Shown piece by piece: positions 23,736 to 32,056 of a stretch of 64,000 bases of DNA; positions within the stretch are counted from its first letter, which is position 1, and each line of letters begins with the position of its first letter. The notes beneath the pieces were generated by a model, which was given only the letters and a program-made list of their open reading frames with translations, was not told the DNA's origin and made no database searches. Origin of the DNA: Lutimaribacter salitolerans (GTDB lineage: Bacteria; Pseudomonadota; Alphaproteobacteria; Rhodobacterales; Rhodobacteraceae); the NCBI RefSeq assembly GCF_042677865.1, contig NZ_JBHUDD010000057.1:1-64000 (forward strand), written 5' to 3'. Both the position numbers and the translations under genes were made by a program.

Positions 23736-24178
23736 GCCCCCGTCTCCTTCATCAGCCCAAGGTCATAGCCCTGCCAGCCCATGATCTCCCGCGCCGCCGC
23801 GATTCGATCTGCACCGCCCCGCGCCGCGCGGTCCATGATCCAGCCCAGCCGCCCACCGGGCTGGCCGATGGCCGAAGTCCGCCCGTCGGCATCCATCCAC
23901 AGCACCCACAAAACCTGCCCGGCCAGCGCGCCCTGCGTCACCTCGAACCGCCCCGGCCCGACCTGCCGCACCCCGCCCAAGCGCAGGGTATCCCCCGCCA
24001 CCACCGGCCCCGTCACCGGGGCAACGCGCACCTGCCACGCGCCGTCAGGCTGCGCAGGCGTCACGTTCACCTGGCTGGACATCGGTGCGTTCACATCGCG
24101 ATAGACCGCATCGCTTGGTTCCGGCGACCGCCCGCAGGCCGTCAGCACAAGCGCCAGACAAACCGCGCCCATCTTCAT
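23732..24178 (-). CDS. lipocalin-like lipoprotein of the carnitine cluster
   Basis: A 148-aa protein with a lipobox, LALVLTACG (C15), so it should be lipid-anchored. The C-terminal part LAGQVLWVLWMDADGRTSAIG...GWIMDRAA...REIMGWQGYDL follows the bacterial lipocalin (Blc/ApoD) pattern of VLW-DyrtaiG and WIL-R segments, but the N-terminal GxWYE motif is missing, so this is a shortened or diverged lipocalin. It probably binds a small hydrophobic or quaternary-amine ligand; that is inference. The start codon ATGAAG is the conserved end of a dispersed hairpin repeat. It sits between the BKACE and dehydrogenase genes, 71 bp from the former and overlapping the latter. Confidence 0.7.
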   Translation of the reverse strand: MKMGAVCLALVLTACGRSPEPSDAVYRDVNAPMSSQVNVTPAQPDGAWQVRVAPVTGPVVAGDTLRLGGVRQVGPGRFEVTQGALAGQVLWVLWMDADGRTSAIGQPGGRLGWIMDRAARGGADRIAAAREIMGWQGYDLGLMKETGA

Positions 24179-24233
24179 CTTGCCAGACAAACTCCGGGGG
24201 AGTCGCCCCTCGGGCGACGGGGGCAGCGCCCCC
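24176..24233 (-). repeat. dispersed double-hairpin element, copy 1
   Basis: Read on the minus strand: hairpin A GGGGGC-GCT-GCCCCC (24233-24219), hairpin B GTCGCCC-GAG-GGGCGAC (24218-24202), then a tail CCCCCGGAGTTT and GGCAAGATGAAG. It begins 16 nt after the BKACE stop in the same direction. Its final ATGAAG is the likely start of the lipoprotein gene. Confidence 0.8.
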
Positions 24234-24249
24234 ATGCGCGGCCAGGCCC

Positions 24250-25164
24250 TCATGCCACCGGGGCCCGCTTGACCAGCCCCAGCCGCGCGCGCACATCCGC
24301 AGGTCCGATCACACGCGCCCCCATGCGCTCGACGATACCGACCGCGCGCTCGACCAGTTGCGCATTGGTGGCCAGAACACCGCGATCCAGCATCAGGTTG
24401 TCTTCCAGCCCCACGCGCACATGCCCGCCCGCCAGCACACTGGCCGCGACATAGGCCATCTGGTTGCGCCCCAGCGCGAAGGCCGAAAAGGTCCAGTCGT
24501 CCGGCACGTTGTTCACCATCGCCATGAAGGTGTTCAGGTCATCCGGCGCGCCCCAGGGCACCCCCATGCACAGCTGCACCAGCGCGGGCGCGTCGAGCAC
24601 GCCATCGGCCACCAGTTGCTTGGCATACCACAGATGGCCGGTGTCGAACGCCTCGATCTCGGGTTTCACGCCCAGTTCGGTCATCATCCGTCCCATCGCC
24701 TGCAACATGCCCGGCGTGTTTGTCATCACGTAGTCGGCCTCGGCAAAGTTGAGCGTGCCGCAATCCAGCGTGCAGATTTCCGGCAGGCATTCGGCGATAT
24801 GGGCCACCCGCTCGGTCGCGCCCACCATGTCGGTGGCCGCCTCGTTCAGCGGAAAGGGCGCCTCGGGACCGCCAAAGACGATGTCGCCGCCCATGCCCGC
24901 GGTCAGGTTCAGCACCACGTCGGTGTCCGCATCGCGGATGCGCTCCGTCACCTCGCGGTAGAGATCCAGCCGCCGCGACGGCGCGCCCGTGTCGGGGTCG
25001 CGCACGTGGCAATGTACCACCGCGGCGCCAGCCTTTGCCGCCGCGATCGCGCTGTCGGCGATCTCTTTCGGGCTGCGCGGCACATGCGGGCTGCGATCCT
25101 GCGTGGCCCCCGATCCGGTGACGGCACAGGTGATGAAAACCTCGCGGTTCATGGTCAGGGGCAT
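24250..25164 (-). CDS. cdhC: BKACE (DUF849) enzyme, probable dehydrocarnitine cleavage enzyme
   Basis: A 304-aa TIM-barrel zinc enzyme of the beta-keto acid cleavage family. It starts EVFITCAVTGSG and carries the zinc histidines in VVHCHVRDPDTG (H51, H53); conserved downstream elements are NLTAGMGGD, LDCGTLNFAEADYVMTNTP, EAFDTGHLW and GGHVRVGLEDNLML. BKACE enzymes condense a beta-keto acid with acetyl-CoA; next to a carnitine dehydrogenase the substrate should be 3-dehydrocarnitine, giving betainyl-CoA and acetoacetate. It is the first gene of the three-gene carnitine run on the minus strand. Confidence 0.86.
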   Translation of the reverse strand: MPLTMNREVFITCAVTGSGATQDRSPHVPRSPKEIADSAIAAAKAGAAVVHCHVRDPDTGAPSRRLDLYREVTERIRDADTDVVLNLTAGMGGDIVFGGPEAPFPLNEAATDMVGATERVAHIAECLPEICTLDCGTLNFAEADYVMTNTPGMLQAMGRMMTELGVKPEIEAFDTGHLWYAKQLVADGVLDAPALVQLCMGVPWGAPDDLNTFMAMVNNVPDDWTFSAFALGRNQMAYVAASVLAGGHVRVGLEDNLMLDRGVLATNAQLVERAVGIVERMGARVIGPADVRARLGLVKRAPVA

Positions 25165-25193
25165 GGCGGTGTCCTTTGCGGCTGGCGTCGGGG

Positions 25194-26242
25194 TCAGAAG
25201 GGCATGGGATGGGCGCGGTGGGCGGTGTCGATTGCGGCGCGCATCTCGTCAGACAGGGACAGGTCGGCCCCTTGCAGGATGTGATCCAGCTGCGCCAGCG
25301 TGGTCGCGCCAAAGATCACCGATGTCATGAAGGGCCGCCGCGCCGCCCAGGCCATCGCCATATGCACCGGGTCCAGCCCATGTTCATGCGCCACATCAAG
25401 ATAGGCCTGCACCGCCTTGAAAACGCGATCTGTCTTGCGCCCGCCCAGCTCGGGGTTCAGGCTCATGCGCGAGGCATCGGGCGTGGCCCCGCCCTGATAC
25501 TTGCCGGTCAGCAACCCCGCCGCCAGCGGCGAAAACGCCAGCAGGCCGACGTCCTCGTTGACCGCCACCTCGGCCAGATCGGTATCGAACAACCGGCACA
25601 GCAGCGAGTATTCGTTCTGGATCGAGGCCGGGCGCGGCCCGCCCGTCGCCTCGGCCACCTGGCACCACATGGTCGTGCCCAGGCGGATTCGTTGGACAGG
25701 CCAAAGTGGCGGATATTGCCCTTGGCCACCTGGTCCTGCAACGCCCCCAGCGCGTCGTGCATATGCGCCACCGTGGCGGCGCGGTCCTGCCCCGAGGGGT
25801 CATAGCTCCAGTTGCGGCGAAACTGATAGCTGCCGCGATTGGGCCAGTGGAACTGATAGAGGTCGATCACATCGGTCTTCAACCGCCGCAGCGAGCCTTC
25901 GACCGACGCCCCGATGGTGGCCGAACTGATCAGCGGCGTGCCCCCGGGCTTCACCGCCGATCCTTCGCCCGGATGCTTGGTGGCCAGCACGAAATCGCGG
26001 CGCCGCGCAGGGTTGGCGGCGATCCAGTCGCCGATGATCTCTTCGGTCCGGCCCAGGGTTTCCGGGGACACGGGGTTGACCGGATACATCTCGGCCGTGT
26101 CGATGAAATTGAGGCCTGCGTCCAGCGCCCGGTCGATCTGGGCATGGGCGGTGGCGGCATCGGTCTGGGTGCCGAAGGTCATCGTGCCAAGGCACAGTTC
26201 GCTGACCATCAGGCCGGTGCGGCCCAGCGGGTTCATCTTCAT
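25194..26242 (-). pseudogene. aldo/keto reductase disrupted by a -1 frameshift
   Basis: Two overlapping reading frames together make a 349-aa aldo/keto reductase of the Tas/YghZ type. The first starts MKMNPLGRTGLMVSELCLGTMTFG, contains the catalytic D-Y pair (IDTAEMYPV) and HFGLSNESAW, then goes off frame. The second resumes with MWCQVAEATGG and continues YSLLCR to the C-terminal GATTLAQLDHIL. The break is at a run of three C (25678-25680): one extra base there restores frame (GTT after SAW), and 1049 nt plus 1 is divisible by 3. This is a real mutation or a sequencing/assembly error; no other damage is visible, so it would be a recent event. It lies upstream of the carnitine genes on the same strand. 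Confidence 0.8.
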
Positions 26243-26361
26243 GCGCGGGTTCCCCTTTTCCGTGTTGGCCCAGTGGTAGCCGACGGGCGCGCGCTTGTCA
26301 TGGTCGGAATCGGGGCCGGAATCAGGGATGGAATCAAGGCCTGAAAATGCACGATCGCGGA

Positions 26362-26389
26362 TTGAGAACATAGCGCGAACATCTATACT
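26362..26389 (+). promoter_or_regulatory. SOS promoter with LexA box
   Basis: GAAC-ATAGCGC-GAAC (26366-26380) fits the alphaproteobacterial LexA operator GTTC-N7-GTTC (read on the other strand). It overlaps a -35 TTGAGA (26362-26367) and lies in the 16-nt spacer before the -10 TATACT (26384-26389). The start codon follows at 26397, so the transcript would have little or no leader. Confidence 0.78.
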
Positions 26390-26396
26390 CACCCCC

Positions 26397-26996
26397 ATGA
26401 CCGCACCGATCCTGACCCGCCATCGCACCACCCCCACCCCCTGCGTCGCCCCGGCCCCCGAGATGGCGCTGCTGCGCGGGCGTCTGCACGAATTGTGCGG
26501 CCCCGCGCGCCGGGTGGCGGCGCTGTGGCTGGCGGGGGCGATGCAAGGCCCGGTTTTGTGGATCGCACCGGCCTGGGGCACCGAGGCGATCAACCCCTGC
26601 GGCATGGTCGACTGGGTCGATCCGGGGCGGTTCCTGTTCGCCAGCCCCGGACGGGACGAGGATTTGCTGTGGTGCACCGAAGAGGCGCTGCGCAGCGGCG
26701 CGGTGGCGCTGGTGGTGGCCGATCTGCGCAGCCCGCCGGGGCTGGTGCCGGTGCGGCGGCTGCATCTGGCCGCGCAGTCCAGCGGCGCGGCCCCGCTGGG
26801 GCTGATCCTGACGCCGGGGGATGGCGGCGCGCCGGGGGTGGAAAGCCGCTGGCACACGGCGCCCGATCACAAGGGCCTGCAACAGGTCTGGCGGCTGGAA
26901 CGGCGGCGCGCACGCACCCTGCCGCCCAAGGCTTGGGCGGTGCATCGGCACGAGGGGCAGTTGCGCCTGACCCCGGATGGCGCGCCCGAAGGGTAG
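26397..26996 (+). CDS. imuA: ImuA-like SOS mutagenesis protein
   Basis: A 199-aa protein with a RecA-like core of the ImuA family: LWLAGAMQGPVLWIAPAW, VDPGRFLFASPGRDEDLLWCTEEALRSGAVALVVADL and PVRRLHLAAQSSGAAPLGLIL. ImuA normally forms the DNA-damage-induced mutasome with ImuB and DnaE2 and supports error-prone translesion synthesis. Here no imuB or dnaE2 follows; the next gene is an MFS transporter 72 bp downstream. The LexA box directly in front strongly supports an SOS gene. Sequence assignment alone would be moderate, since ImuA proteins are poorly conserved. Confidence 0.72.
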   Translation: MTAPILTRHRTTPTPCVAPAPEMALLRGRLHELCGPARRVAALWLAGAMQGPVLWIAPAWGTEAINPCGMVDWVDPGRFLFASPGRDEDLLWCTEEALRSGAVALVVADLRSPPGLVPVRRLHLAAQSSGAAPLGLILTPGDGGAPGVESRWHTAPDHKGLQQVWRLERRRARTLPPKAWAVHRHEGQLRLTPDGAPEG

Positions 26997-27068
26997 CGTG
27001 CGGAAAACGACATGCGCTGTCGGCAAGCGGCTTGCCATCGCGGCGCGGCCTGCGATGGTAAAGGCACC

Positions 27069-28292
27069 ATGCGCATGCTGATCTCTTTCGCCGCCCTGTT
27101 CCTGTCGGTCATCCTGTTGCAGCTTTCCACCGGTGCGGTGGGGCCGCTGGATGCGCTGTCGGGTCTGGTGCTGGATTTCAGCACCGGCCAGATCGGCCTG
27201 CTGGGCTCGGCGCATTTCCTGGGATTCTTCATCGGCTGCTGGTGGGCCCCGCGCCTGATGGGATCGGTGGGCCACAGCCGCGCCTTTGCCGCCTTTACCG
27301 CAACCGGCGCGATTGCCCTGCTGGCGCATATGCTGGTGGTCGATCCGCTGGCCTGGGCGCTGATGCGGGTGGCCTCGGGGCTGTGCGTGGCGGGCTGCTA
27401 TACGGTGATCGAGGCGTGGTTGCAGGCCAAGGTCACGAACGAGACGCGCGGGCGGGCCATGGGCACCTACCGCGTGGCCGACATGGGCGCCTCGCTGATG
27501 GCGCAGATGATCATCTCGGTGCTCGAACCGGCATCCTACGTGTCCTACAACCTGCTGGCGCTGATCTGCTGCGCGGCTCTGTTGCCGATCACCCTGAGCC
27601 GCAGCCCCCAGCCCGAAACCCCCGCCGCCCCGCGCCTGCGCCCGATGCTGGCGGTCACACGCTCGCCGCTGGCCGCCGCCGGGGTGATCGTTGCGGCGCT
27701 GTCCAGCGCGTCGTTCCGCATGGTCGGGCCGGTCTATGGCACCGGCGTCGGGCTGGCGACCGATCAGGTCGCCTGGTTCCTGGCGGCTTTCGTGGCAGGC
27801 GGCGCGCTGGCGCAATACCCGGTGGGCTGGCTGGCGGACAAGTATGACCGGCGCTGGGTGCTGATCTGGCTGTCGGTGGCGGCCATCGGCAGCTGCCTCC
27901 TGACCGCGCTGACCCGCGACCTGAGCACGACCGGCGTGATGCTGACCGCCGCGCTGTTCGGGCTGACCACCTTTCCGATCTATTCGGTGGCCGCCGCCCA
28001 TGCCCATGATTTCGCCGACAGTTCCGAACGGGTGGAACTGTCGGCGGCCCTGATGTTTCATTTCGCGCTGGGGGCCATTGCCGCCCCGCTGCTGGCCTCG
28101 TGGCTGATCGCCTGGTTCGGCCCGCCCGCGATGTTCGTGATGATCGCCGTCGGCCACGCGGTGCTGGTGGTGTTCGGGCTGTTCCGGATGCGCGCGCGGC
28201 CCGGCGCGGTGACGCGCACGCGCTATGTCTATGCGCCGCGCACCTCGTTCCTGATCGGGCGGCTGACCGGGCGGGACCGGGACAAGAAATAG
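27069..28292 (+). CDS. MFS transporter (YcaD/UMF-like)
   Basis: A 407-aa protein with 12 predicted membrane helices. MFS signatures include WWAPRLMGSVGHSRAF in loop 2-3 and WLADKYDRRWVLI in loop 8-9 (the G-x-x-x-D-R-x-x-R motif repeated), plus the amphipathic EAWLQAKVTNETRGRAMGTYRV of the YcaD-type family. The substrate is unknown. The ATG at 27069 gives a clean first helix (LISFAALFLSVILLQ). It shows clear family resemblance to the second MFS gene at 43346 (WL-x-x-x-x-T-N-E-T-R-G), so the two are paralogues. Confidence 0.82.
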   Translation: MRMLISFAALFLSVILLQLSTGAVGPLDALSGLVLDFSTGQIGLLGSAHFLGFFIGCWWAPRLMGSVGHSRAFAAFTATGAIALLAHMLVVDPLAWALMRVASGLCVAGCYTVIEAWLQAKVTNETRGRAMGTYRVADMGASLMAQMIISVLEPASYVSYNLLALICCAALLPITLSRSPQPETPAAPRLRPMLAVTRSPLAAAGVIVAALSSASFRMVGPVYGTGVGLATDQVAWFLAAFVAGGALAQYPVGWLADKYDRRWVLIWLSVAAIGSCLLTALTRDLSTTGVMLTAALFGLTTFPIYSVAAAHAHDFADSSERVELSAALMFHFALGAIAAPLLASWLIAWFGPPAMFVMIAVGHAVLVVFGLFRMRARPGAVTRTRYVYAPRTSFLIGRLTGRDRDKK

Positions 28293-28294
28293 CC

Positions 28295-28379
28295 GGCCCC
28301 ACCCAACCGCACAGGCCCCCACCACCGGCCCCTCCCCCGCGGGGAGGGGGGGCACACAGCCCCACCCAAGCGCACAGCC
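28295..28379 (+). repeat. direct repeats flanking a G/C hairpin before metG
   Basis: Two near-identical segments, GGCCCCACCCAACCGCACAG at 28295 and GCCCCACCCAAGCGCACAG at 28359, flank a 9-bp hairpin CCCCTCCCC-N3-GGGGAGGGG (28329-28349). It lies between the MFS stop and metG. Possible terminator of the MFS gene; no T tract. Confidence 0.6.
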
Positions 28380-28438
28380 ACTGGCCCCTGCGGTCAAGCT
28401 GCGCTACACCGTGCCGAAATCGGAACAAGGGCACGCAT

Positions 28439-30148
28439 ATGGCACGTCACCTGATCACCTCGGCGATTCCTTACATCAACGGGATCAAGCATCTGGGCAA
28501 TCTGGTGGGCAGCCAGTTGCCCGCCGACCTGTTCGCGCGCTACCAGCGCGGGCGCGGGCACGAGGTGCTGTTTCTGTGCGCCACGGACGAACACGGCACC
28601 CCGGCCGAACTGGCCGCCGCCAAGGCGGGCCGCCCGGTGGCCGAATACTGCGCCGAGATGCACCAGGTGCAGGCCCGCATCGCCCAAGGCTTCGGCCTGT
28701 CCTTCGATCATTTCGGGCGCTCCTCCAGCCCCGAGAACCACCGACTGACCCAGCATTTCGCAGGGCGTCTGGCCGAGATGGGCCTGATCCGGGAAGTGTC
28801 GGAAACCCAGATGTATTCGCACGCCGACGGGCGCTTCCTGCCCGACCGCTATATCGAGGGCACCTGCCCCAACTGCGGGTTCGACTCTGCGCGCGGCGAT
28901 CAATGCGACAACTGCACCAAGCAGCTTGACCCGGTCGACCTGATCAACCCCCGCTCGGTCATCAGCGGCTCGACCGAGCTGGAAATGCGCGAGACCAAGC
29001 ATCTGTACCTGTGCCAGAGCCAGATGAAGGACGAGCTTGAGGCCTGGATCGAGTCCAAGACCGACTGGCCGATCCTGACCACCTCGATTGCCAAGAAATG
29101 GCTGAACGACGGCGACGGGTTGCGCGATCGCGGCATCACCCGCGATCTGGACTGGGGCATCCCGGTGAAGCGCGGCGATCAGGACTGGCCCGGGATGGAG
29201 GGCAAGGTGTTCTATGTCTGGTTCGACGCCCCGATCGAATACATCGCCTGCGCGCAGGAATGGGTGCGTGCGGACAAGGGGGCCGACTGGGAACGCTGGT
29301 GGCGTACCGACAAGGGCGCGGATGACGTGACCTATACCCAGTTCATGGGCAAGGATAACGTGCCGTTCCACACCCTGTCGTTCCCAGCCACGATCCTCGG
29401 CTCGCGCGAGCCGTGGAAGCTGGTGGATTACATCAAGTCGTTCAACTATCTCAACTACGACGGCGGGCAGTTCAGCACCTCGCGTGGGCGCGGCGTGTTC
29501 ATGGATCAGGCGCTGGACATCCTGCCCGCCGATTACTGGCGCTGGTGGCTGTTGAGCCACGCCCCGGAATCGTCGGATGCCGAGTTCACGTGGGAGAATT
29601 TCCAGGCCTCGGTGAACAAGGATCTGGCCGACGTGCTGGGCAATTTCGTGTCCCGCGTGACCAAGTTCTGCCGCTCAAAGTTCGGCGAGACGGTGCCCGA
29701 GGGCGGCGCATGGGGCCCGCAAGAGCAGGCGGTGATCGACGAGCTGACCACCCGCATCCGCGCCTATGAAGGGCACATGGAGGCAATGGAGGTGCGCAAA
29801 TCCGCCGCCGAGCTGCGCGCGATCTGGGTCGCGGGCAACGAGTATCTGCAAATCGCCTCGCCCTGGGCCACGTTCAAGGACGATCCCGACCGTGCCGCAG
29901 CCCAAATCCGCTTTGCCCTGAACCTGATCCCACTCTACGCCACCCTGTCGGCACCGTTGATCCCGTTCACCGCCGATCTGATGCTGGCGGCGATGGGTAT
30001 CGGGGCCAAGTGGCCCGGCGACGTGACGCAGGCGCTCGAACGGATGCCCGCCGGTCATGGCTTTGCCGTGCCCGAGAACCTGTTTGCAAAGATCACGGAC
30101 GAGCAGCGCGAGGCGTGGCAAGGGCAGTTTGCCGGGCAGCGCGGCTGA
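28439..30148 (+). CDS. metG: methionyl-tRNA synthetase
   Basis: A 569-aa class I synthetase charging tRNA-Met. The HIGH-like motif is in SAIPYINGIKHLGNLVGS (residues 8-25), the zinc knuckle is CPNCGFDSARGDQCDNC, and the KMSKS-equivalent is FSTSRGRGVF. The anticodon-binding helical domain follows KDLADVLGNFVSRVTKF. There is no C-terminal dimerisation EMAP-II domain, which shortens it relative to E. coli. The start at ATG 28439 is chosen because the family begins (M)xRxLITSAIPY; the weak AACAAGG lies upstream. Confidence 0.95.
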   Translation: MARHLITSAIPYINGIKHLGNLVGSQLPADLFARYQRGRGHEVLFLCATDEHGTPAELAAAKAGRPVAEYCAEMHQVQARIAQGFGLSFDHFGRSSSPENHRLTQHFAGRLAEMGLIREVSETQMYSHADGRFLPDRYIEGTCPNCGFDSARGDQCDNCTKQLDPVDLINPRSVISGSTELEMRETKHLYLCQSQMKDELEAWIESKTDWPILTTSIAKKWLNDGDGLRDRGITRDLDWGIPVKRGDQDWPGMEGKVFYVWFDAPIEYIACAQEWVRADKGADWERWWRTDKGADDVTYTQFMGKDNVPFHTLSFPATILGSREPWKLVDYIKSFNYLNYDGGQFSTSRGRGVFMDQALDILPADYWRWWLLSHAPESSDAEFTWENFQASVNKDLADVLGNFVSRVTKFCRSKFGETVPEGGAWGPQEQAVIDELTTRIRAYEGHMEAMEVRKSAAELRAIWVAGNEYLQIASPWATFKDDPDRAAAQIRFALNLIPLYATLSAPLIPFTADLMLAAMGIGAKWPGDVTQALERMPAGHGFAVPENLFAKITDEQREAWQGQFAGQRG

Positions 30149-30150
30149 GA

Positions 30151-31599
30151 TCAGCCGCGCCAGAAGGTGCCGGTGAACAGCACGTAGACCACAACCAGCT
30201 CCAGCCGGCCCAGCAGCATGCCAAAGATCATCACGTACTTGGCCGCGTCCGGAAACGCGGTCAGCGCCCCGCTGTCGCCCACCAGCCCCCCAAAGGCCGG
30301 GCCGACGTTGAAGATGGCGGTCCAGGCGCCTGTCGTGGCTTCCAGAAACGGCAGGCCGGTCAGCGACAGCGCCACCGACATCACCCCCAGCGTCAGGATG
30401 AACATGGTGAACATCAGCATCACCGACTCGGTCACGTCACGCTCGATCGGGCGGCCGCCCAGCCGGGGCGCGACGATGCGGTTGGGGCTGCCGATCAGCC
30501 GCAACTGCGCCCCCAGCGCCTTGAACAACACCATGTAGCGAAACACCTTGAGCGAACAGCCCGTTGACCCCGTGCAGCCGCCGATCGCGCCCACGGTCAG
30601 CAACACCACAAAGGGCGCGGCCCCCCACAGCGTCACGTCCCCGTCGCCATAGCCGGTGCCGGAAAAGATCGACATGACGTTGAATGCGATGTGGCGGAAA
30701 TTCTCTTCGTCCAACGGCGCGCCCAGCGCCGCGCGCAGGGCAAACACCAGCAGCACCGCGAACAGGATCGCACCGGCATAGGCCTGCACCTGGAAATCCA
30801 TCGCCAGCGGACGAAACTGCCCCGACCCCACCAACATCAGCCGCACGAACGGCACCGAGGCCAGGAACATGAACACGATGGCCGCATACATGATCGGCCC
30901 GTCATAGGCCGAAAAAGACGAATCGGTGTTGGCAAAGCCCCCGGTCGACACGGTGGTCAGCGCATGAACGGTGGCATCGAACGCCCCCATGCCCAACGTC
31001 ACATAGGTCAGCACGCACACCATCGTCAGCGCCAGATAGGTGCCCAGCAACGCCTTGGAAATGTCGATGGCCCGGGGCATCACCTTGCCCAGCGTATCGA
31101 AGCTTTCGGATTTGAAGAACTGCATCCCGCCAACGCGCATGATGGGCAGGAACAGGAAGGCGACGATCACGATCCCCAGGCCCCCCAGCCATTGCAGGAT
31201 GCCGCGCCACAGCAGAAGGCCCTTGGGCAATGTCTCGAGTCCGGAAAACACGGTCGATCCGGTTGTCGTCATGCCCGACATCGCCTCGAACAGGGCATCA
31301 ACGAACCTTGCCTCGGTCGCGCCCAGCATGAAGGGGATGGCGGCAAAGACCGGCAGCACCACCCATACCCCGACCGTCAGCAGGAACCCCTGCCGGATCG
31401 AGATTTCGCGGTGCCGCACGTTGCGGCAGGCCAGCGACACCAGCACACCCGTCAGCGTGGTGATCACCGCGCTTTCAAAGAACACCTGCCAGTGCTCGCG
31501 CCCCTCGGCGATGTCCACCAGCATGGGCGGAATCATCATCAGGCCAAGCACGGCCAGGATCAGGCCGATCACATATCCGACGGGGCGCGGGTCCAACAT
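30151..31599 (-). CDS. trkH: Trk system potassium uptake protein TrkH
   Basis: A 482-aa K+ channel-like subunit in the cytoplasmic membrane with four membrane-pore-membrane repeats. Selectivity-filter Gly residues are visible in MTTTGSTVFSGL, LTTVSTGGFANTDS, SIFSGTGYGDGD and IFNVGPAFGGLVG. It needs a TrkA regulatory subunit, which is not in this window. It converges with metG with a 2-bp gap. Length fits TrkH (about 480 aa). Confidence 0.93.
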   Translation of the reverse strand: MLDPRPVGYVIGLILAVLGLMMIPPMLVDIAEGREHWQVFFESAVITTLTGVLVSLACRNVRHREISIRQGFLLTVGVWVVLPVFAAIPFMLGATEARFVDALFEAMSGMTTTGSTVFSGLETLPKGLLLWRGILQWLGGLGIVIVAFLFLPIMRVGGMQFFKSESFDTLGKVMPRAIDISKALLGTYLALTMVCVLTYVTLGMGAFDATVHALTTVSTGGFANTDSSFSAYDGPIMYAAIVFMFLASVPFVRLMLVGSGQFRPLAMDFQVQAYAGAILFAVLLVFALRAALGAPLDEENFRHIAFNVMSIFSGTGYGDGDVTLWGAAPFVVLLTVGAIGGCTGSTGCSLKVFRYMVLFKALGAQLRLIGSPNRIVAPRLGGRPIERDVTESVMLMFTMFILTLGVMSVALSLTGLPFLEATTGAWTAIFNVGPAFGGLVGDSGALTAFPDAAKYVMIFGMLLGRLELVVVYVLFTGTFWRG

Positions 31600-31714
31600 G
31601 AGGCGCAGGCTTGGCCGCAGCGTCGTGGGCTGTCAAGCGCCCACACGCGCGCATGCACAAACAAGGCCGAAACGGGCTGGCACGAGGTCACAAGCCAGCC
31701 CGCAGGGGCCGCGA

Positions 31715-31927
31715 TCAGACGTAGAACAGATCGCGGAACACGTAATGGGGGATGCGGTCGCGGGTCAGGCCCATCTCGGCCAGTTGCGCGTCGGATTTTG
31801 CTTCCAGCGCGTCGATTTCCGAGCGGCGCGACTTGGCGTCGGCATAGGTTTCGAACCACGCCAGAATTGCGCCACCAAAGGCGGCGAGCGGATTGCGAAC
31901 GGTTGTGTTCGTTGTAAGAGTTGCCAT
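31715..31927 (-). CDS. DUF1127 small protein
   Basis: A 70-aa protein whose C-terminal half, SRRSEIDALEAKSDAQLAEMGLTRDRIPHYVFRDLFYV, is the DUF1127 (YjiS-like) motif with an Arg-rich helix and L-x-D-I/M-G-x-x-R-x-x-I. Related small proteins influence phosphate/nitrogen regulation and RNA metabolism in alphaproteobacteria, but this one is uncharacterised. The ATG at 31927 has AAGG upstream. It stands alone between trkH and an Ala/Lys-rich gene on the same strand. Confidence 0.82.
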   Translation of the reverse strand: MATLTTNTTVRNPLAAFGGAILAWFETYADAKSRRSEIDALEAKSDAQLAEMGLTRDRIPHYVFRDLFYV

Positions 31928-32056
31928 TTTTCGGAACCTTTCAAATGAAGATGTCGGGTTCCTCCCTGCTGACAAAGTTAGGTCACACGGGCTGACCTTA
32001 CCACCAACAAACCCGCATAGCCGCGTTGCGGTTTTCGCAAAGGGGTGCGCGGGCGA

